This document shows positions 48,852 to 57,705 of a stretch of DNA of 64,000 nt, piece after piece. The translations under genes and the position numbers were made by a program. Each line of letters opens with the position of its first letter. The stretch's first letter is position 1. The notes beneath the pieces were generated by a model. It did no database searches, was not told the DNA's origin, and saw only the letters and a list, made by a program, of their open reading frames with translations. This DNA comes from Nostoc sp. JL33 (GTDB taxonomy: Bacteria; Cyanobacteriota; Cyanobacteriia; Cyanobacteriales; Nostocaceae): the NCBI RefSeq assembly GCF_017114985.1, contig NZ_JABXKP010000088.1:27028-91027 (forward strand), in the 5' to 3' direction.

Positions 48852-49339
48852 TTTCCTATTAAGATGCCTCGATACTTTCATTGTAGCTATTATTAGTTCA
48901 AATTTATGCACTGGCTATATGCAAAAACATAAAAATTTTCCTACTCAACATCCACCCACCCTAACATAAGGAACCTCTGGCTACTGGATCTGATCGTGTG
49001 CTATGATTTATAAAGATATATTCTGATTTTGAAACCTATTGAGCGACAAATAGCGTTGATTGTCTCAATTCTGTATAAATCGTTCTATTTCGCTCAAATA
49101 CCGAAGAACTAACCCAGATTTTGCCAGAAGGGAACTGACTCATGCATCTCTGGTAGAAATCAGACATTGTTAAGTTCGCAGCTGATTTAAACCTGAATTT
49201 TGCTTTTTACTATTTTGCTGAAACTACGTAGTGGTAAAGCTTTCAGCATCAAAAAGCCAAAATATTATAACTCCTGTACTAGACTTTGGCTTAGTTTATA
49301 TATTAAAGTACACTAAGTCGATAGGAATAGTGGGTTTTT
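48852..49339. other. Intergenic region without recognised features
   Basis: About 490 bp, AT-rich, between two divergent membrane-protein genes. No repeat, hairpin or RNA was noticed. Confidence 0.4.
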
Positions 49340-49801
49340 ATGGAAAGCGTCCAAAACGTCAGTCAAGAGTTGAATGTAGCAGGAGACACAACTCTGGAGG
49401 ACTTACAACAGTCAACTCCAAAAGAGTTCAAAAAAGACATTTTCAAAAAACTCAGAGGTGGATTATTTCTAGTACTGGGATATTTGTTGTCACCACTATG
49501 TTGGTGGAATGACCTACTATTCAATTTGCCAATAGCTTATGGTTTTGGGTATGCATGTAGTTTATTTTCCCCAAAATTGCTTCTACCTTGTTCAATGATC
49601 GGATACTGGCTCTCTAATATTGTGGGAATTCTCTTGATGCAATTCGGTTCTAAGGACATTTTTCAAAAAGAACCTCAAGAGCATAACCTCAAAAAAGAAT
49701 TAGTCACGGGTTTAATTTCTTCAACAGTTTATACCCTGTTGATTATGCTATTGATTCAGTTGAAGATTCTCGATCTTCCCATTTTATTCTCCAACGGTTA
49801 A
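49340..49801 (+). CDS. Membrane protein, unknown
   Basis: 153 residues. Acidic/polar N-terminus (1-38) followed by three to four membrane segments (GLFLVLGYLLSPLCWW, LPIAYGFGYACSLFSP, MIGYWLSNIVGILLM, ISSTVYTLLIMLLIQLKIL). No recognised domain. Single gene followed by a field of MITE-like repeats. Confidence 0.6.
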   Translation: MESVQNVSQELNVAGDTTLEDLQQSTPKEFKKDIFKKLRGGLFLVLGYLLSPLCWWNDLLFNLPIAYGFGYACSLFSPKLLLPCSMIGYWLSNIVGILLMQFGSKDIFQKEPQEHNLKKELVTGLISSTVYTLLIMLLIQLKILDLPILFSNG

Positions 49802-49861
49802 TTTAGTTGATCACCTTTCTACAAATGAACGGGTTGTAGGGATGTACAGATGTGCGTCCCT

Positions 49862-49978
49862 ATGTATAAGCAGATACAAGTTCAGTTAAGGATTTTTGGT
49901 ATGTAGAGACGTTGCAATGCAACGTCTCTTGCATTGGATTTGGGGCTTAACTGAACCGTATTGATGTATAAGCAGATA
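49862..49978. mobile_element. Palindromic element between 15-bp direct repeats
   Basis: ATGTATAAGCAGATA occurs at 49862-49876 and 49964-49978. Between them lie inverted ends CAAGTTCAGTTAAG and CTTAACTGAACC around the central palindrome GAGACGTTGCAATGCAACGT. Either a target duplication or ends of a larger element. Confidence 0.65.
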
Positions 49979-49991
49979 TTTTCTTAAAAAT

Positions 49992-50108
49992 AGGACTTAC
50001 GCACAGGTAAGGGAAAATCGTAGACGCGGGGCGGCTTGCCGCAGGCTACCACAGAGGCACAGAGAACACGGAGGAATAAGAGTTTGAGAGGTATTTTGCG
50101 TAAGTCCT
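49992..50108. mobile_element. 117-bp MITE with 12-bp perfect TIRs
   Basis: AGGACTTACGCA (49992-50003) is perfectly inverted at TGCGTAAGTCCT (50097-50108). The interior has GGCGGCTTGCCGC and ACAGAGGCACAGAG repeats. No coding capacity. It lies 12 bp from the prohibitin 3' end and 14 bp after the previous element. Confidence 0.85.
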
Positions 50109-50119
50109 GAAAAAGAATC

Positions 50120-50929
50120 TCAATTTTTATCAAATTTTAAAATTTCACTTAAATTAAGCAATTTTGGAGCGTCCTTACTTACAATTAATGGCAGATTCCC
50201 ATTCCATTTTTCTATCGCTTGCCTTTGCAGAATTTCTGGAGTTAAACCATCACGTAATAATCTATGCGCCTCAGCCTCTCCTTTTGCTAAATTAACTTTT
50301 ACCTCAGCCTCTTTTGTTGCTTTTAAGGCGATAAACTCTGCTTGTTTTGCTTCTTGTTCAGCAATCTGCTTCGCCTCCACCGCCTCACCAAATCGTTCTG
50401 AAAAATGGACATGAACTAGAGAAATATCATCAACTGCGATGTGATAGCTACCCAGTCGTGTGGACAATGTATCATCTACTCCACCTTTGACTTCTCCTCG
50501 TTTAGTAATAATTTCTTCAGCAGTATACTTTGCCATTACTGCTTTTAGCACTTCTTCAACGGCTGGGTTAATAATCCGAATGACTATATCTTGTTCATCT
50601 CCAATTTCTTGAAAAATAGCATTTGCTTTCTGGGGAATAATATGCCAGTTGAGAGCTACATCGGTGAAAACATTTTGTAAATCTTTGGAAGAAGCTTCAG
50701 CCGAAATTTCCTGTTTTTGGACTCGAATACTCAACTTTTTCACAGTATTGACTACAGGAATAATTAAGTGAAGTCCTTCTCCTAATATCTGGTTTTGTAC
50801 TTCGCCAAATTTCATCAATACACCACGTTCGCCTGCATTTACAATTACACAAGGCGTGAGGAAGAGAGTTATCAAGAACAAAAGAGCAGTGAGTTTACCG
50901 GCACTGTTAAAAGTTGTATTTTTTTTCAT
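50120..50929 (-). CDS. Prohibitin/SPFH-family membrane protein
   Basis: 269 residues from ATG 50929; the earlier in-frame ATG at 50965 is less likely. N-terminal anchor (LTALLFLITLFLTPCVIVNA), then the SPFH/band 7 domain (GERGVLMKFGEVQNQILGEG, LHLIIPVVNTVKKLSIRVQK, EISAEASSKDLQNVFTDV) and a coiled-coil tail (QIAEQEAKQAEFIALKA). Prohibitins form ring assemblies in membranes and affect protease and stress functions; cyanobacterial ones are at thylakoid or plasma membrane. Single gene in a repeat-rich neighbourhood. Confidence 0.9.
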   Translation of the reverse strand: MKKNTTFNSAGKLTALLFLITLFLTPCVIVNAGERGVLMKFGEVQNQILGEGLHLIIPVVNTVKKLSIRVQKQEISAEASSKDLQNVFTDVALNWHIIPQKANAIFQEIGDEQDIVIRIINPAVEEVLKAVMAKYTAEEIITKRGEVKGGVDDTLSTRLGSYHIAVDDISLVHVHFSERFGEAVEAKQIAEQEAKQAEFIALKATKEAEVKVNLAKGEAEAHRLLRDGLTPEILQRQAIEKWNGNLPLIVSKDAPKLLNLSEILKFDKN

Positions 50930-51535
50930 CTGTGTGAAACATATATGCGTCTGGGATAGAGACACATATTTAGGAGTTGTGGGCTTCTTGGTGTCATGCT
51001 CTTATAACTTTGGCTCTAAGTCAATTTTCGTATCACTCTAGACAAGGTAACAAATCAGTATTACCAATAAGCAAGTCCCTGACTAAGCAGTTAATTTATT
51101 GAATATACAGGCGTATAAGTAAGTCGGTGAGAATAAATCAAACTAGATTAAGTAATGTAAAAAATCTTGAGATTAGTTCGTAGTGAGGACTTTAGTCCTC
51201 AAATGATGGCTGAAGCCCTCACTACAAACCTTGAATTATTCACACCGCTCTACTTAGTTCAGCCGCCAATGTGTACTTTACTACCCCAACTTGGAGCTAG
51301 CGAAGCTTAGGGTAGCTTTATGTTTACCTAAATTACTGTAATAATATCGAAAAATCGTAGTATTTGAAAAGGTAATACCAATTCAAAAAATCTTTGCGAC
51401 AGATTAATCATCTGTAGGGGCGCAAAGCCTTGCGCCCCTAGCCGTATATTTGTCGGATTCTTTTTTCAAACTGGTATAAAATTGCCCTTCATTGAGTAAA
51501 GCAGCAGGGCAAATCACACTGTTAATTATCAAAAA
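50930..51535. other. Repeat-rich intergenic region
   Basis: Holds the palindrome GTAGTGAGGACTTTAGTCC... CCCTCACTAC (51180-51227) and an element at about 51384-51478 with imperfect inverted ends (TACCAATTCAAAAAATC and reversed TACCAGTTTGAAAAAAG) around GGGGCGCAAAGCCTTGCGCCCC. No gene was supported. Confidence 0.6.
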
Positions 51536-51697
51536 ATGTACCCAGATGATTCCCCAACGATAAAGAATATGATTATTGAGGAAATTTGTCAGGAAGCAAC
51601 GGGAGCAGCAATCACAGTTTTTCAAGGCTATACGCTACAGGATCTTTACGATAAAGCACTAGAGGCGCAACGTATCCAACCCATGTACTACATTTAG
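51536..51697 (+). CDS. Possible small ORF of 53 codons
   Basis: MYPDDSPTIKNMIIEEICQE, ATGAAITVFQGYTLQDLYDK, ALEAQRIQPMYYI. It has protein-like composition, but no ribosome binding site and no family I recognise. It could be a real short gene or the tail of a decayed one. Confidence 0.3.
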   Translation: MYPDDSPTIKNMIIEEICQEATGAAITVFQGYTLQDLYDKALEAQRIQPMYYI

Positions 51698-51982
51698 CTA
51701 TTGTTTTCAATTTATAAAGTTACTGCAAAGTTTAAGATAAAACTTCGTAAAGTTACACCGTGAAAACTCTATAAGTGTAAAGTATAAGTTGTAAAAAGTT
51801 TAAATATTACGCGATCTGCAACTTATTCTTAGAACTCAGCTTCCATTCCTCTTGCCTAAAAGGAGAGAAGCTTTGATTCTTGCTCCCCAACCTAGTAGCA
51901 AAGGGGTTGAGGGTTAGGTTTGAGAGAAAGTTGCACACTGCGTAATATTAGCTTTGGGTATTTACACCAAATTTAGATAACT

Positions 51983-52594
51983 ATGAAAATAGGAAGGACA
52001 ACCTTATGTATGGGAGTGGGGCTGGGGCTTTCTTTTGCCCTTTCGTCGGCTCCTGCAATAGCAGTAGGAATTGGTGGCGGTATTACAAGCGGACCTGATG
52101 ACTCATTTTCTATCGACTTCACTCTCTTTGACGAGGTGCTTTCTAAGTCCGATGTAGTTAGCATCACCCTAAACGGTAGTACAGCTAGTAGTTTTCCCCT
52201 TGTTTGGGAAGATGTCGTCAACAAAATTCCTCCACCTGGTGCATCAGTTTCAATCTCTGGTCAAAATACACAATTACTAGCTTTCAACTTTACCCCAACC
52301 TCTGATGGATTCAACCCCGGTGAAAGTTTTAGCTTCTCTGTAGACCCAGACACAGTTGATGACCCAGATGCTGCTATTACTATCCAACAACTGATTGGAA
52401 CACAAGTCAATTTTAATTTTGCGGACTCCTCATCGTTTCTCGGTGTGTTCGTGGATAATCCAGCGCCAAATGCTGGATTAGTATTGCGTCCGCAGACTGT
52501 ACCGGAATCGGCTTCATCTTTAGGTATGGTGTTTGGCGCTTTGGGTGTAGGTTTAGTGCTAAAACTCAAACAAAAAGCCATAGCTAAAGTATAG
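51983..52594 (+). CDS. Secreted PEP-CTERM-type protein
   Basis: 203 residues. Signal peptide (LCMGVGLGLSFALSSAPAIA, cleavage about 27), a beta-rich mature domain, and a C-terminal VPESASSLGMVFGALGVGLV then LKLKQKAIAKV, the PEP-CTERM sorting tail (Pro-Glu-like, hydrophobic helix, basic end). These tails are processed by exosortase, and the proteins reach the outside or the sheath. No exosortase gene is in the window. Function unknown. Confidence 0.8.
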   Translation: MKIGRTTLCMGVGLGLSFALSSAPAIAVGIGGGITSGPDDSFSIDFTLFDEVLSKSDVVSITLNGSTASSFPLVWEDVVNKIPPPGASVSISGQNTQLLAFNFTPTSDGFNPGESFSFSVDPDTVDDPDAAITIQQLIGTQVNFNFADSSSFLGVFVDNPAPNAGLVLRPQTVPESASSLGMVFGALGVGLVLKLKQKAIAKV

Positions 52595-52614
52595 ATTGAG
52601 AGGCAAGTATTATG

Positions 52615-52752
52615 TCATCCCTGGTAGCTACCAGGGATAAATCGAAAACGCGGATGTTTGACGTATCGACTCAAATCATTGTTAACTAAAATCTCGTCGG
52701 CATATTCAAAGTCTGCACCGTAGGCATCTGCCATCGCTAACTCTAGCAGCAT
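52615..52752 (-). pseudogene. Truncated ADP-ribosylglycohydrolase start
   Basis: 45 codons starting 8 bp after the stop of the Nudix gene: MLLELAMADAYGADFEYADE, ILVNNDLSRYVKHPRFRFIP, GSYQG, then stop. It matches the first part of cyanobacterial ADP-ribosylglycohydrolases (G-D/A-AYG... EYA... PGxYTDDTQ) and ends where the catalytic D-D-T motif should appear. The rest of the gene is absent. The pairing with an ADP-ribose Nudix hydrolase suggests a former operon for ADP-ribose recycling. Confidence 0.65.
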
Positions 52753-52759
52753 ATTGATA

Positions 52760-53308
52760 TTAAATTAAAAACGGACGCGCCAGAAAAAAGCTAGAAACTG
52801 ATTTAGCATCTACCGGTTCTCCCTCCAGAATCGCTTTCTCTAATTCTTCGGGAGTCAAAAACACAGTTTCGATATCCTCGTCTCCATCTTGTGGTGGTGG
52901 TGTCTCCAGCTTTTCCAAATCTCGCGCCAGAAAAGCATAGATAATCTCATCAGAATAGCCGGGAGCTAAGAAAAATTCGCCTAGTTTGTCCCATTTTTGG
53001 GCACTATAGCCAGTTTCTTCTGCGATTTCACGCTGTATTGTCTCTAAAGGTTCTTCATTGACTTCCACAGTTCCCGCCGGAAATTCTAATATCCGTCCCT
53101 GAATTGCAAAACGATACTGGCGCACGAGTACAAGTTTACCCTCTGGTGTCACCGGCACAGCTAGAGCGCCACCAGGGTGACGAATACATTCCCATTCTCC
53201 TTCTGATTTATTAGGCAAACGCAAGCGATTAACTTCAAAATCAAACTTGCGTCCTTTATAAAACAGGCGTTGTTTCAGTAGTTGTGGTAATTCTCTACCT
53301 AATGGCAT
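52760..53308 (-). CDS. Nudix hydrolase (ADP-ribose pyrophosphatase type)
   Basis: 182 residues. The Nudix box is GTVEVNEEPLETIQREIAEE followed by TGY (G-x5-E-x7-R-E-U-x-E-E-x-G-U). Upstream YRFAIQGRILEFPAG and downstream GYSDEIIYAFLARDLEKLE suit the ADP-sugar pyrophosphatase branch (NudF-like), which cleaves ADP-ribose to AMP and ribose 5-phosphate. folK lies upstream on the same strand with about 70 bp between. Confidence 0.85.
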   Translation of the reverse strand: MPLGRELPQLLKQRLFYKGRKFDFEVNRLRLPNKSEGEWECIRHPGGALAVPVTPEGKLVLVRQYRFAIQGRILEFPAGTVEVNEEPLETIQREIAEETGYSAQKWDKLGEFFLAPGYSDEIIYAFLARDLEKLETPPPQDGDEDIETVFLTPEELEKAILEGEPVDAKSVSSFFLARPFLI

Positions 53309-53376
53309 AATATAATCTGATTATCTGTGAATACAGAGGCGAAATCAGCATTCTTCTGCGTTTAAGGATGGTAATT

Positions 53377-53991
53377 TTAATTGCCCATCAATAAATGTAC
53401 ATCAGAACAGTCTACCTCTTTCAGCAGTTCTTTAATAACACACCCAGAAACTGGTTCTATCCAATCTGGGGCAATTTCTGCCAGTGGTACTAACACAAAG
53501 GCACGATCCCGCATTCGCGGATGGGGAATCTGGAGATTTGGTGTATCCAGAATAAAGTCATCAAATAATAACAAATCTAAATCGAGGGTTCGTGGCCCCC
53601 AGCGTTCCTGACGCACACGCCCAAATTGTTGTTCAATTTCTAACAAAATTTCTAATAACTGCTGGGCTGTGATTTCTACCTGCAATGTGACACAGCCATT
53701 TAGGTAATCTGGCTGTGGTGGCCCCACAGCTTTGGTTTGATACCAATTGGATCTGGCTTCTAAGTGAATACCTGACGTTTGAGCTAAAATCTCTATAGCT
53801 GCTTCTAAAATGGTTTGTGAATCGCCGATATTACTACCAAGGGCAACGGCGCTTCTTCTAGGTTTTGCTTCGGCGTACCTCGCATTTCGGCTTGGCTCAG
53901 TGACCTCCGTAGGCATCGCACTCTCCTTAAGTAAGCCGTTTTTTGGCTGTCTTTGTGGATACTTTGCTGCACCTGTTCCAGAAAATGCCAA
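53377..53991 (-). CDS. folK: HPPK, folate pyrophosphokinase
   Basis: 204 residues. FolK transfers pyrophosphate from ATP to 6-hydroxymethyl-dihydropterin. Motifs: VALGSNIGDSQTILEAAIEI, the P-P-QPDYLNGCVTLQ loop, RWGPRTLDLDLLLFDDFIL (catalytic Asp pair) and IPHPRMRDRAFVLVPLAEI. The family normally starts close to SAVALGSN. Here 40-50 extra residues precede it, partly from repeat DNA (about 53860-53922, GCGATGCCTACGG... TACGCC). The true start may be inside this extension or at 53991. Confidence 0.9.
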   Translation of the reverse strand: MAFSGTGAAKYPQRQPKNGLLKESAMPTEVTEPSRNARYAEAKPRRSAVALGSNIGDSQTILEAAIEILAQTSGIHLEARSNWYQTKAVGPPQPDYLNGCVTLQVEITAQQLLEILLEIEQQFGRVRQERWGPRTLDLDLLLFDDFILDTPNLQIPHPRMRDRAFVLVPLAEIAPDWIEPVSGCVIKELLKEVDCSDVHLLMGN

Positions 53992-54187
53992 TCGTTTTTA
54001 TATTCTGAATATTGATCAAAATTACAGTAGTTTTACAAAATTAAATTAACTAAAATCTCAAAAACATTATTTTATAGTGAATTTAGTTAATTATTTATAG
54101 GATATTATACTAACACAATGGTGGTGCAGTAACCCCAAAGTTGATTGATGGTGGTTATATAGTTACTACTTTGAGCGAGGAACTGAC
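53992..54187. other. Divergent promoter region of folK and the PBP gene
   Basis: AT-rich (about 54000-54110). No defined promoter could be named with confidence. Confidence 0.35.
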
Positions 54188-56584
54188 GTGGGGAAGCTTA
54201 CCTCCTGGTTCAACAAGCGAAGACCAACCAATTTGAGTGACTCTGAACAAGGAGGAACAAATGAGAGCTTACCACCAGCACATGTGCCGCAGGCGAGGCA
54301 GTTACTGAGCAAAATGAAAATTTTCCCATCTAGTAGGATGAAGTCCAATCAGTCAACTGGCGGTAAACCACTCTATCGTCGCATCTGGTTTTGGGCAGGC
54401 TTGGGTGTAGGTGGTGGAATAGCTGCCTTGCTCTACGGTGTCAGTTTAATAGATCAGACATTGCCAGATCAGGCACAGTTGAACGCCGTGCTCAGAGAGC
54501 AAACACTAACCATCAAAGCCGCCGATGGCAGCATATTACAACAACAAGGTGAAGCGACCAGAGAACAGCTAAAGCTCGAACAAATACCAGATAATTTAAA
54601 AAAAGCTTTTATCGCCTCAGAAGATAGAAGATTTAAACAACACAACGGAGTTGATCCTCAAGGGATTGTCAGAGCAAGTTTGAATAACTTGCGATCGCAA
54701 GGTGTGGTGGAAGGTGGTAGCACCATCACCCAACAGCTAGCGCGGATTCTGTTTTTGAAACAAGAACAGACAATCTGGCGCAAACTCAAGGAAGTCCGCC
54801 TAGCACAAAAAATGGAGAATGAATTAACCAAAGATCAGATTTTAGAGCGTTACCTGAATCTGGTTTATTTGGGAGGTGGAGCTTATGGTGTGGCAGATGC
54901 ATCTTGGGTATATTTTAGTAAAACGCCAGACCAACTTTCCCTAGCCGAAATGGCAACAATTGCTGGATTAGCCCCTGCTCCTAGCTTATACGCCCCAGAC
55001 AAGAATCCAGAAGCGGCGAAACGGCGGCGTGACTTGGTATTGCTACGGATGCAAGAAGATAAAGTAATTACACCGGAGCAAAGGCAGGCAGCAGTTCAGG
55101 AGCCACTAGCCCTGAAAAGCAGTTTACCCAAGCGAGTGCAAGTAGAATCACCCTACTTTACCAGCTACATCCAAAAAGAATTGCCGAAGTACGTTTCTCC
55201 TAACGTGCTAAAAAGTGGGGGTCTAGTAGTGGAAACTACGCTGAACCCAACTTGGCAGAAAGTCGCAGAAGAGGCGGTTGCCAAAACGCTGCGAAATCAA
55301 GGACGCTGGGAGAACTTTAAGCAAGGAGCAATGGTAGCCATTGACCCCCGCAACGGTGAAATTAAAGCAATGGTTGGGGGAAAAGATTTTGGTAAAAACC
55401 AGTTTAATCGAGTTACTCAGGCACAACGGCAGCCAGGATCGACATTTAAAGGGTTTGTATATGCCACTGCGATCGCTAGCGGTAAAAGCCCCTACGATAG
55501 CTACGAGGATGCGCCCTTTGTCGTAGACGGCTATGAACCGAAAAACTATAGTGAAAAGTTTCACGGTTCAATGAACATCCGAGATGCCCTCACCCGCTCT
55601 GTTAATATTATTGCGGTAAAGGTGTTAATTGATGTCGGATTTGCGCCGACGATTAAACTTGCCCATGATATGGGGATAAAATCTGAACTCAAGCCCACCT
55701 ACTCCTTGGCTCTCGGCTCAAATGAAGTGAATCTGCTAGAGTTGACCAGCGCTTATGGCAGTTTTGCAACTCAAGGATTGCATACAGAGCCTCATGGTAT
55801 TAGCCGCATCCTCAACCGCCAAGGCAAGGTGATCTGGTCAGCTAATTTCAAGTCTCAACGCGCTCTTGACCCTGACAGTACCGCGATCATGACTTGGATG
55901 CTACGCAACGTCGTAGAAGAGGGGACTGGTGCTGCTGCTCAATTAGGTAATAGACCAGTTGCTGGCAAAACCGGCACCTCCGATGAAGCCCGCGATTTAT
56001 GGTTTATTGGCTACATTCCCCAGATGGTGACAGGGGTCTGGCTAGGTAACGATGATAACCACCCCACAGACGGCAGTAGTGGCAGTGCGGCTTACACCTG
56101 GCACGAATTTATGGAAAAAGCCGCAGAGGGGATGCCTGTAGAAAAGTTTCCCAAACGACCCAAGTTAGAAGGTCGCAAAGGCACGATCAAAGCCCAGGCC
56201 ATCAAGCCTAAACAAGTGCTGAATCGTTCTATTAGCTCTGATGATGACTCAGAAGGGGAAAGTGCTAGAAATTCTAATTCTGAGGATAGTGGTTCATCTA
56301 CAAGACGTAGAAGCAGAAGGAGATATTCTCAAGAAGAACAGCAATCTAGCGATTATACCCCAAGACGGAGAAGGCGCGATCGCAGCGAAGAATCAAGTTC
56401 CAGTAACTCTTCTGAGTCATCATCTTCTCCACGGCGGCGCTCTAGAAGAGTAGAATCTGATTCTTCCGCGCCTCGAAGAACTCGGCGAGAGTCGTCTCCA
56501 GCAAATAGTTCCGGTTCTTCAGGTTCTTCAGGTTCTTCATCACCACAGCCATCCTGGCGGGATAGACTTAGACCTCCTCAGTAA
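54188..56584 (+). CDS. Class A penicillin-binding protein with Arg/Ser tail
   Basis: 798 residues from GTG 54188. One TM anchor (67-88), then the GT51 glycosyltransferase domain: SEDRRFKQHNGVDPQGI (catalytic Glu145), GGSTITQQLARILFLK, YLNLVYLGGGAYGVADAS. The transpeptidase follows: SxxK with Ser418 in GSTFKGF, SVN in TRSVNIIAVK, KTGT at 594-597. A bifunctional peptidoglycan polymerase and crosslinker at the plasma membrane. The C-terminal 110 residues are a Ser/Arg-rich tail (TRRRSRRRYSQ, PRRRRRDRSEES, RRRSRRVESDS) with no known homologous fold visible; it could bind acidic wall or membrane components. Confidence 0.95.
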   Translation: MGKLTSWFNKRRPTNLSDSEQGGTNESLPPAHVPQARQLLSKMKIFPSSRMKSNQSTGGKPLYRRIWFWAGLGVGGGIAALLYGVSLIDQTLPDQAQLNAVLREQTLTIKAADGSILQQQGEATREQLKLEQIPDNLKKAFIASEDRRFKQHNGVDPQGIVRASLNNLRSQGVVEGGSTITQQLARILFLKQEQTIWRKLKEVRLAQKMENELTKDQILERYLNLVYLGGGAYGVADASWVYFSKTPDQLSLAEMATIAGLAPAPSLYAPDKNPEAAKRRRDLVLLRMQEDKVITPEQRQAAVQEPLALKSSLPKRVQVESPYFTSYIQKELPKYVSPNVLKSGGLVVETTLNPTWQKVAEEAVAKTLRNQGRWENFKQGAMVAIDPRNGEIKAMVGGKDFGKNQFNRVTQAQRQPGSTFKGFVYATAIASGKSPYDSYEDAPFVVDGYEPKNYSEKFHGSMNIRDALTRSVNIIAVKVLIDVGFAPTIKLAHDMGIKSELKPTYSLALGSNEVNLLELTSAYGSFATQGLHTEPHGISRILNRQGKVIWSANFKSQRALDPDSTAIMTWMLRNVVEEGTGAAAQLGNRPVAGKTGTSDEARDLWFIGYIPQMVTGVWLGNDDNHPTDGSSGSAAYTWHEFMEKAAEGMPVEKFPKRPKLEGRKGTIKAQAIKPKQVLNRSISSDDDSEGESARNSNSEDSGSSTRRRSRRRYSQEEQQSSDYTPRRRRRDRSEESSSSNSSESSSSPRRRSRRVESDSSAPRRTRRESSPANSSGSSGSSGSSSPQPSWRDRLRPPQ

Positions 56585-56639
56585 TAAGGAAGTGGGCAAA
56601 TAGGGCAATTCAATGCAAGGATTTTAGATTTTGGATTAA

Positions 56640-56770
56640 ATTTCAATTCTTTAATCCAAAAGCGTTCGACCGAGCGCTCACGCCGTACTCCTTCTCTACG
56701 AGACGCTCCGCGAACGGAGAAGCAAGCTACGCGTAGCGTTCCGCAGGAAAGTCTAAAATCTAAAATTCTT
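56640..56770. repeat. GC-rich dispersed repeats after the PBP gene
   Basis: TCTCTACGAGACGCTCCGCG and GCAAGCTACGCGTAGCG, flanked by inverted AAAATCCTTG/TTTTAGATTTTGG-type sequence. Non-coding. Similar blocks lie in bamA (24496-24540) and near 61490. Confidence 0.65.
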
Positions 56771-56895
56771 ACCCCCCTGCTCTTTCCCATGCAATATTAA
56801 GTTGCTCAAACTAAACTCCGGGGGGATGTTAGGTGATACGCTCATCTTATATATAGTGTATTAAATACTGTTGCATAATCTTGGAGAATATACTC

Positions 56896-57126
56896 ATGGA
56901 TTTCTTGATGCAAGTAGCAGCACCAGCCATAGATGCTGCTCCTCATTTTCCCTTCGCTTTCACCTTGGTATATGTCGTTGGTTTTATTGCTGCTGTAACC
57001 ATTGGTTCAATAGCTTGGTACAACTCGAAACGCCCCGCAGGTTGGGAAAGCAAAGAGCGTCCTGATTTTGTGCCTAAAGTTGATAAAGAAGAAACTCCGG
57101 GTCTAGGTGAACCGAAGTCAAAGTAG
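56896..57126 (+). CDS. psb35: Psb35-like photosystem II accessory protein
   Basis: 76 residues from ATG 56896 (GGAG 9 bp upstream). One membrane helix (PFAFTLVYVVGFIAAVTIGS) followed by IAWYNSKRPAGWESKERPDF and a charged tail. This matches the small PSII protein Psb35 (Ssl2148 in Synechocystis), which stabilises the CP47 assembly module with high-light-inducible proteins. The identification rests on length, topology and the NSKRPAGWE motif. Confidence 0.65.
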   Translation: MDFLMQVAAPAIDAAPHFPFAFTLVYVVGFIAAVTIGSIAWYNSKRPAGWESKERPDFVPKVDKEETPGLGEPKSK

Positions 57127-57225
57127 TGATCACTGATGAGTGCTGAGTTTAATTGCCAAACTTAAAAAAATCATCTAGAGACGCGATTCTTCGCGTCTTG
57201 TCAACTCATAACTCATAGCTCGGTG

Positions 57226-57648
57226 TTAGTTTTGCACTTCAACCCAACGGCGGTAAAGTTTTTGAATTTGCTTGAGAAGCAGATTGTGAGCTGGTTGACT
57301 TGAGTCATTCGGCTTCGCTATATCCTGCAATTTGGTCAGGAGTCTGGCTTCTTCGACGGCAACTTCGCCATCGCTATAAATTAACCCACTGATGGCTTCA
57401 ATCAGATTTTCACAATCTTCAAGGCTGGGGCGATCGCCTAAATACTCCCGCACCCAGTCATAGCACTCTTTTGGCTCTACAGGAACTAATTCATACAGCC
57501 AAGGCTTAATTTCTGGATCGTTAGCCAAACCTTTTGCTTGAGCTATTTCGCGCAGATATTGCCGTTCTTCTGGCTGGATTTTGCCATCAATCCAGGCTGC
57601 TCCAATCAGGATTTTAACTAAGTTTTTCACATTGGAAGGGCTAACCAT
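57226..57648 (-). CDS. TerB-like helical protein
   Basis: 140 residues: KNLVKILIGAAWIDGKIQPE, EERQYLREIAQAKGL, SLEDCENLIEAISGLIYSDG, EVAVEEARLLTKLQDI. The paired helix-acidic loop pattern (DGKIxxEE, DGEVxxEE) is TerB-like, a fold tied to metal/stress response and membranes. Single-domain cyanobacterial form, role unknown. Lies just downstream of rsmB on the same strand. Confidence 0.75.
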   Translation of the reverse strand: MVSPSNVKNLVKILIGAAWIDGKIQPEERQYLREIAQAKGLANDPEIKPWLYELVPVEPKECYDWVREYLGDRPSLEDCENLIEAISGLIYSDGEVAVEEARLLTKLQDIAKPNDSSQPAHNLLLKQIQKLYRRWVEVQN

Positions 57649-57705
57649 TGCTGCCTCCTCTGGTAGATTAAGACCTCCATCAAATCGTACAATCTCAAAC
57701 AGTAT

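Noticed and set aside
51404..51625. 73-codon minus-strand ORF
   Set aside because: Its ends fall in a palindromic repeat, and the Cys-rich translation has no family or start signal.
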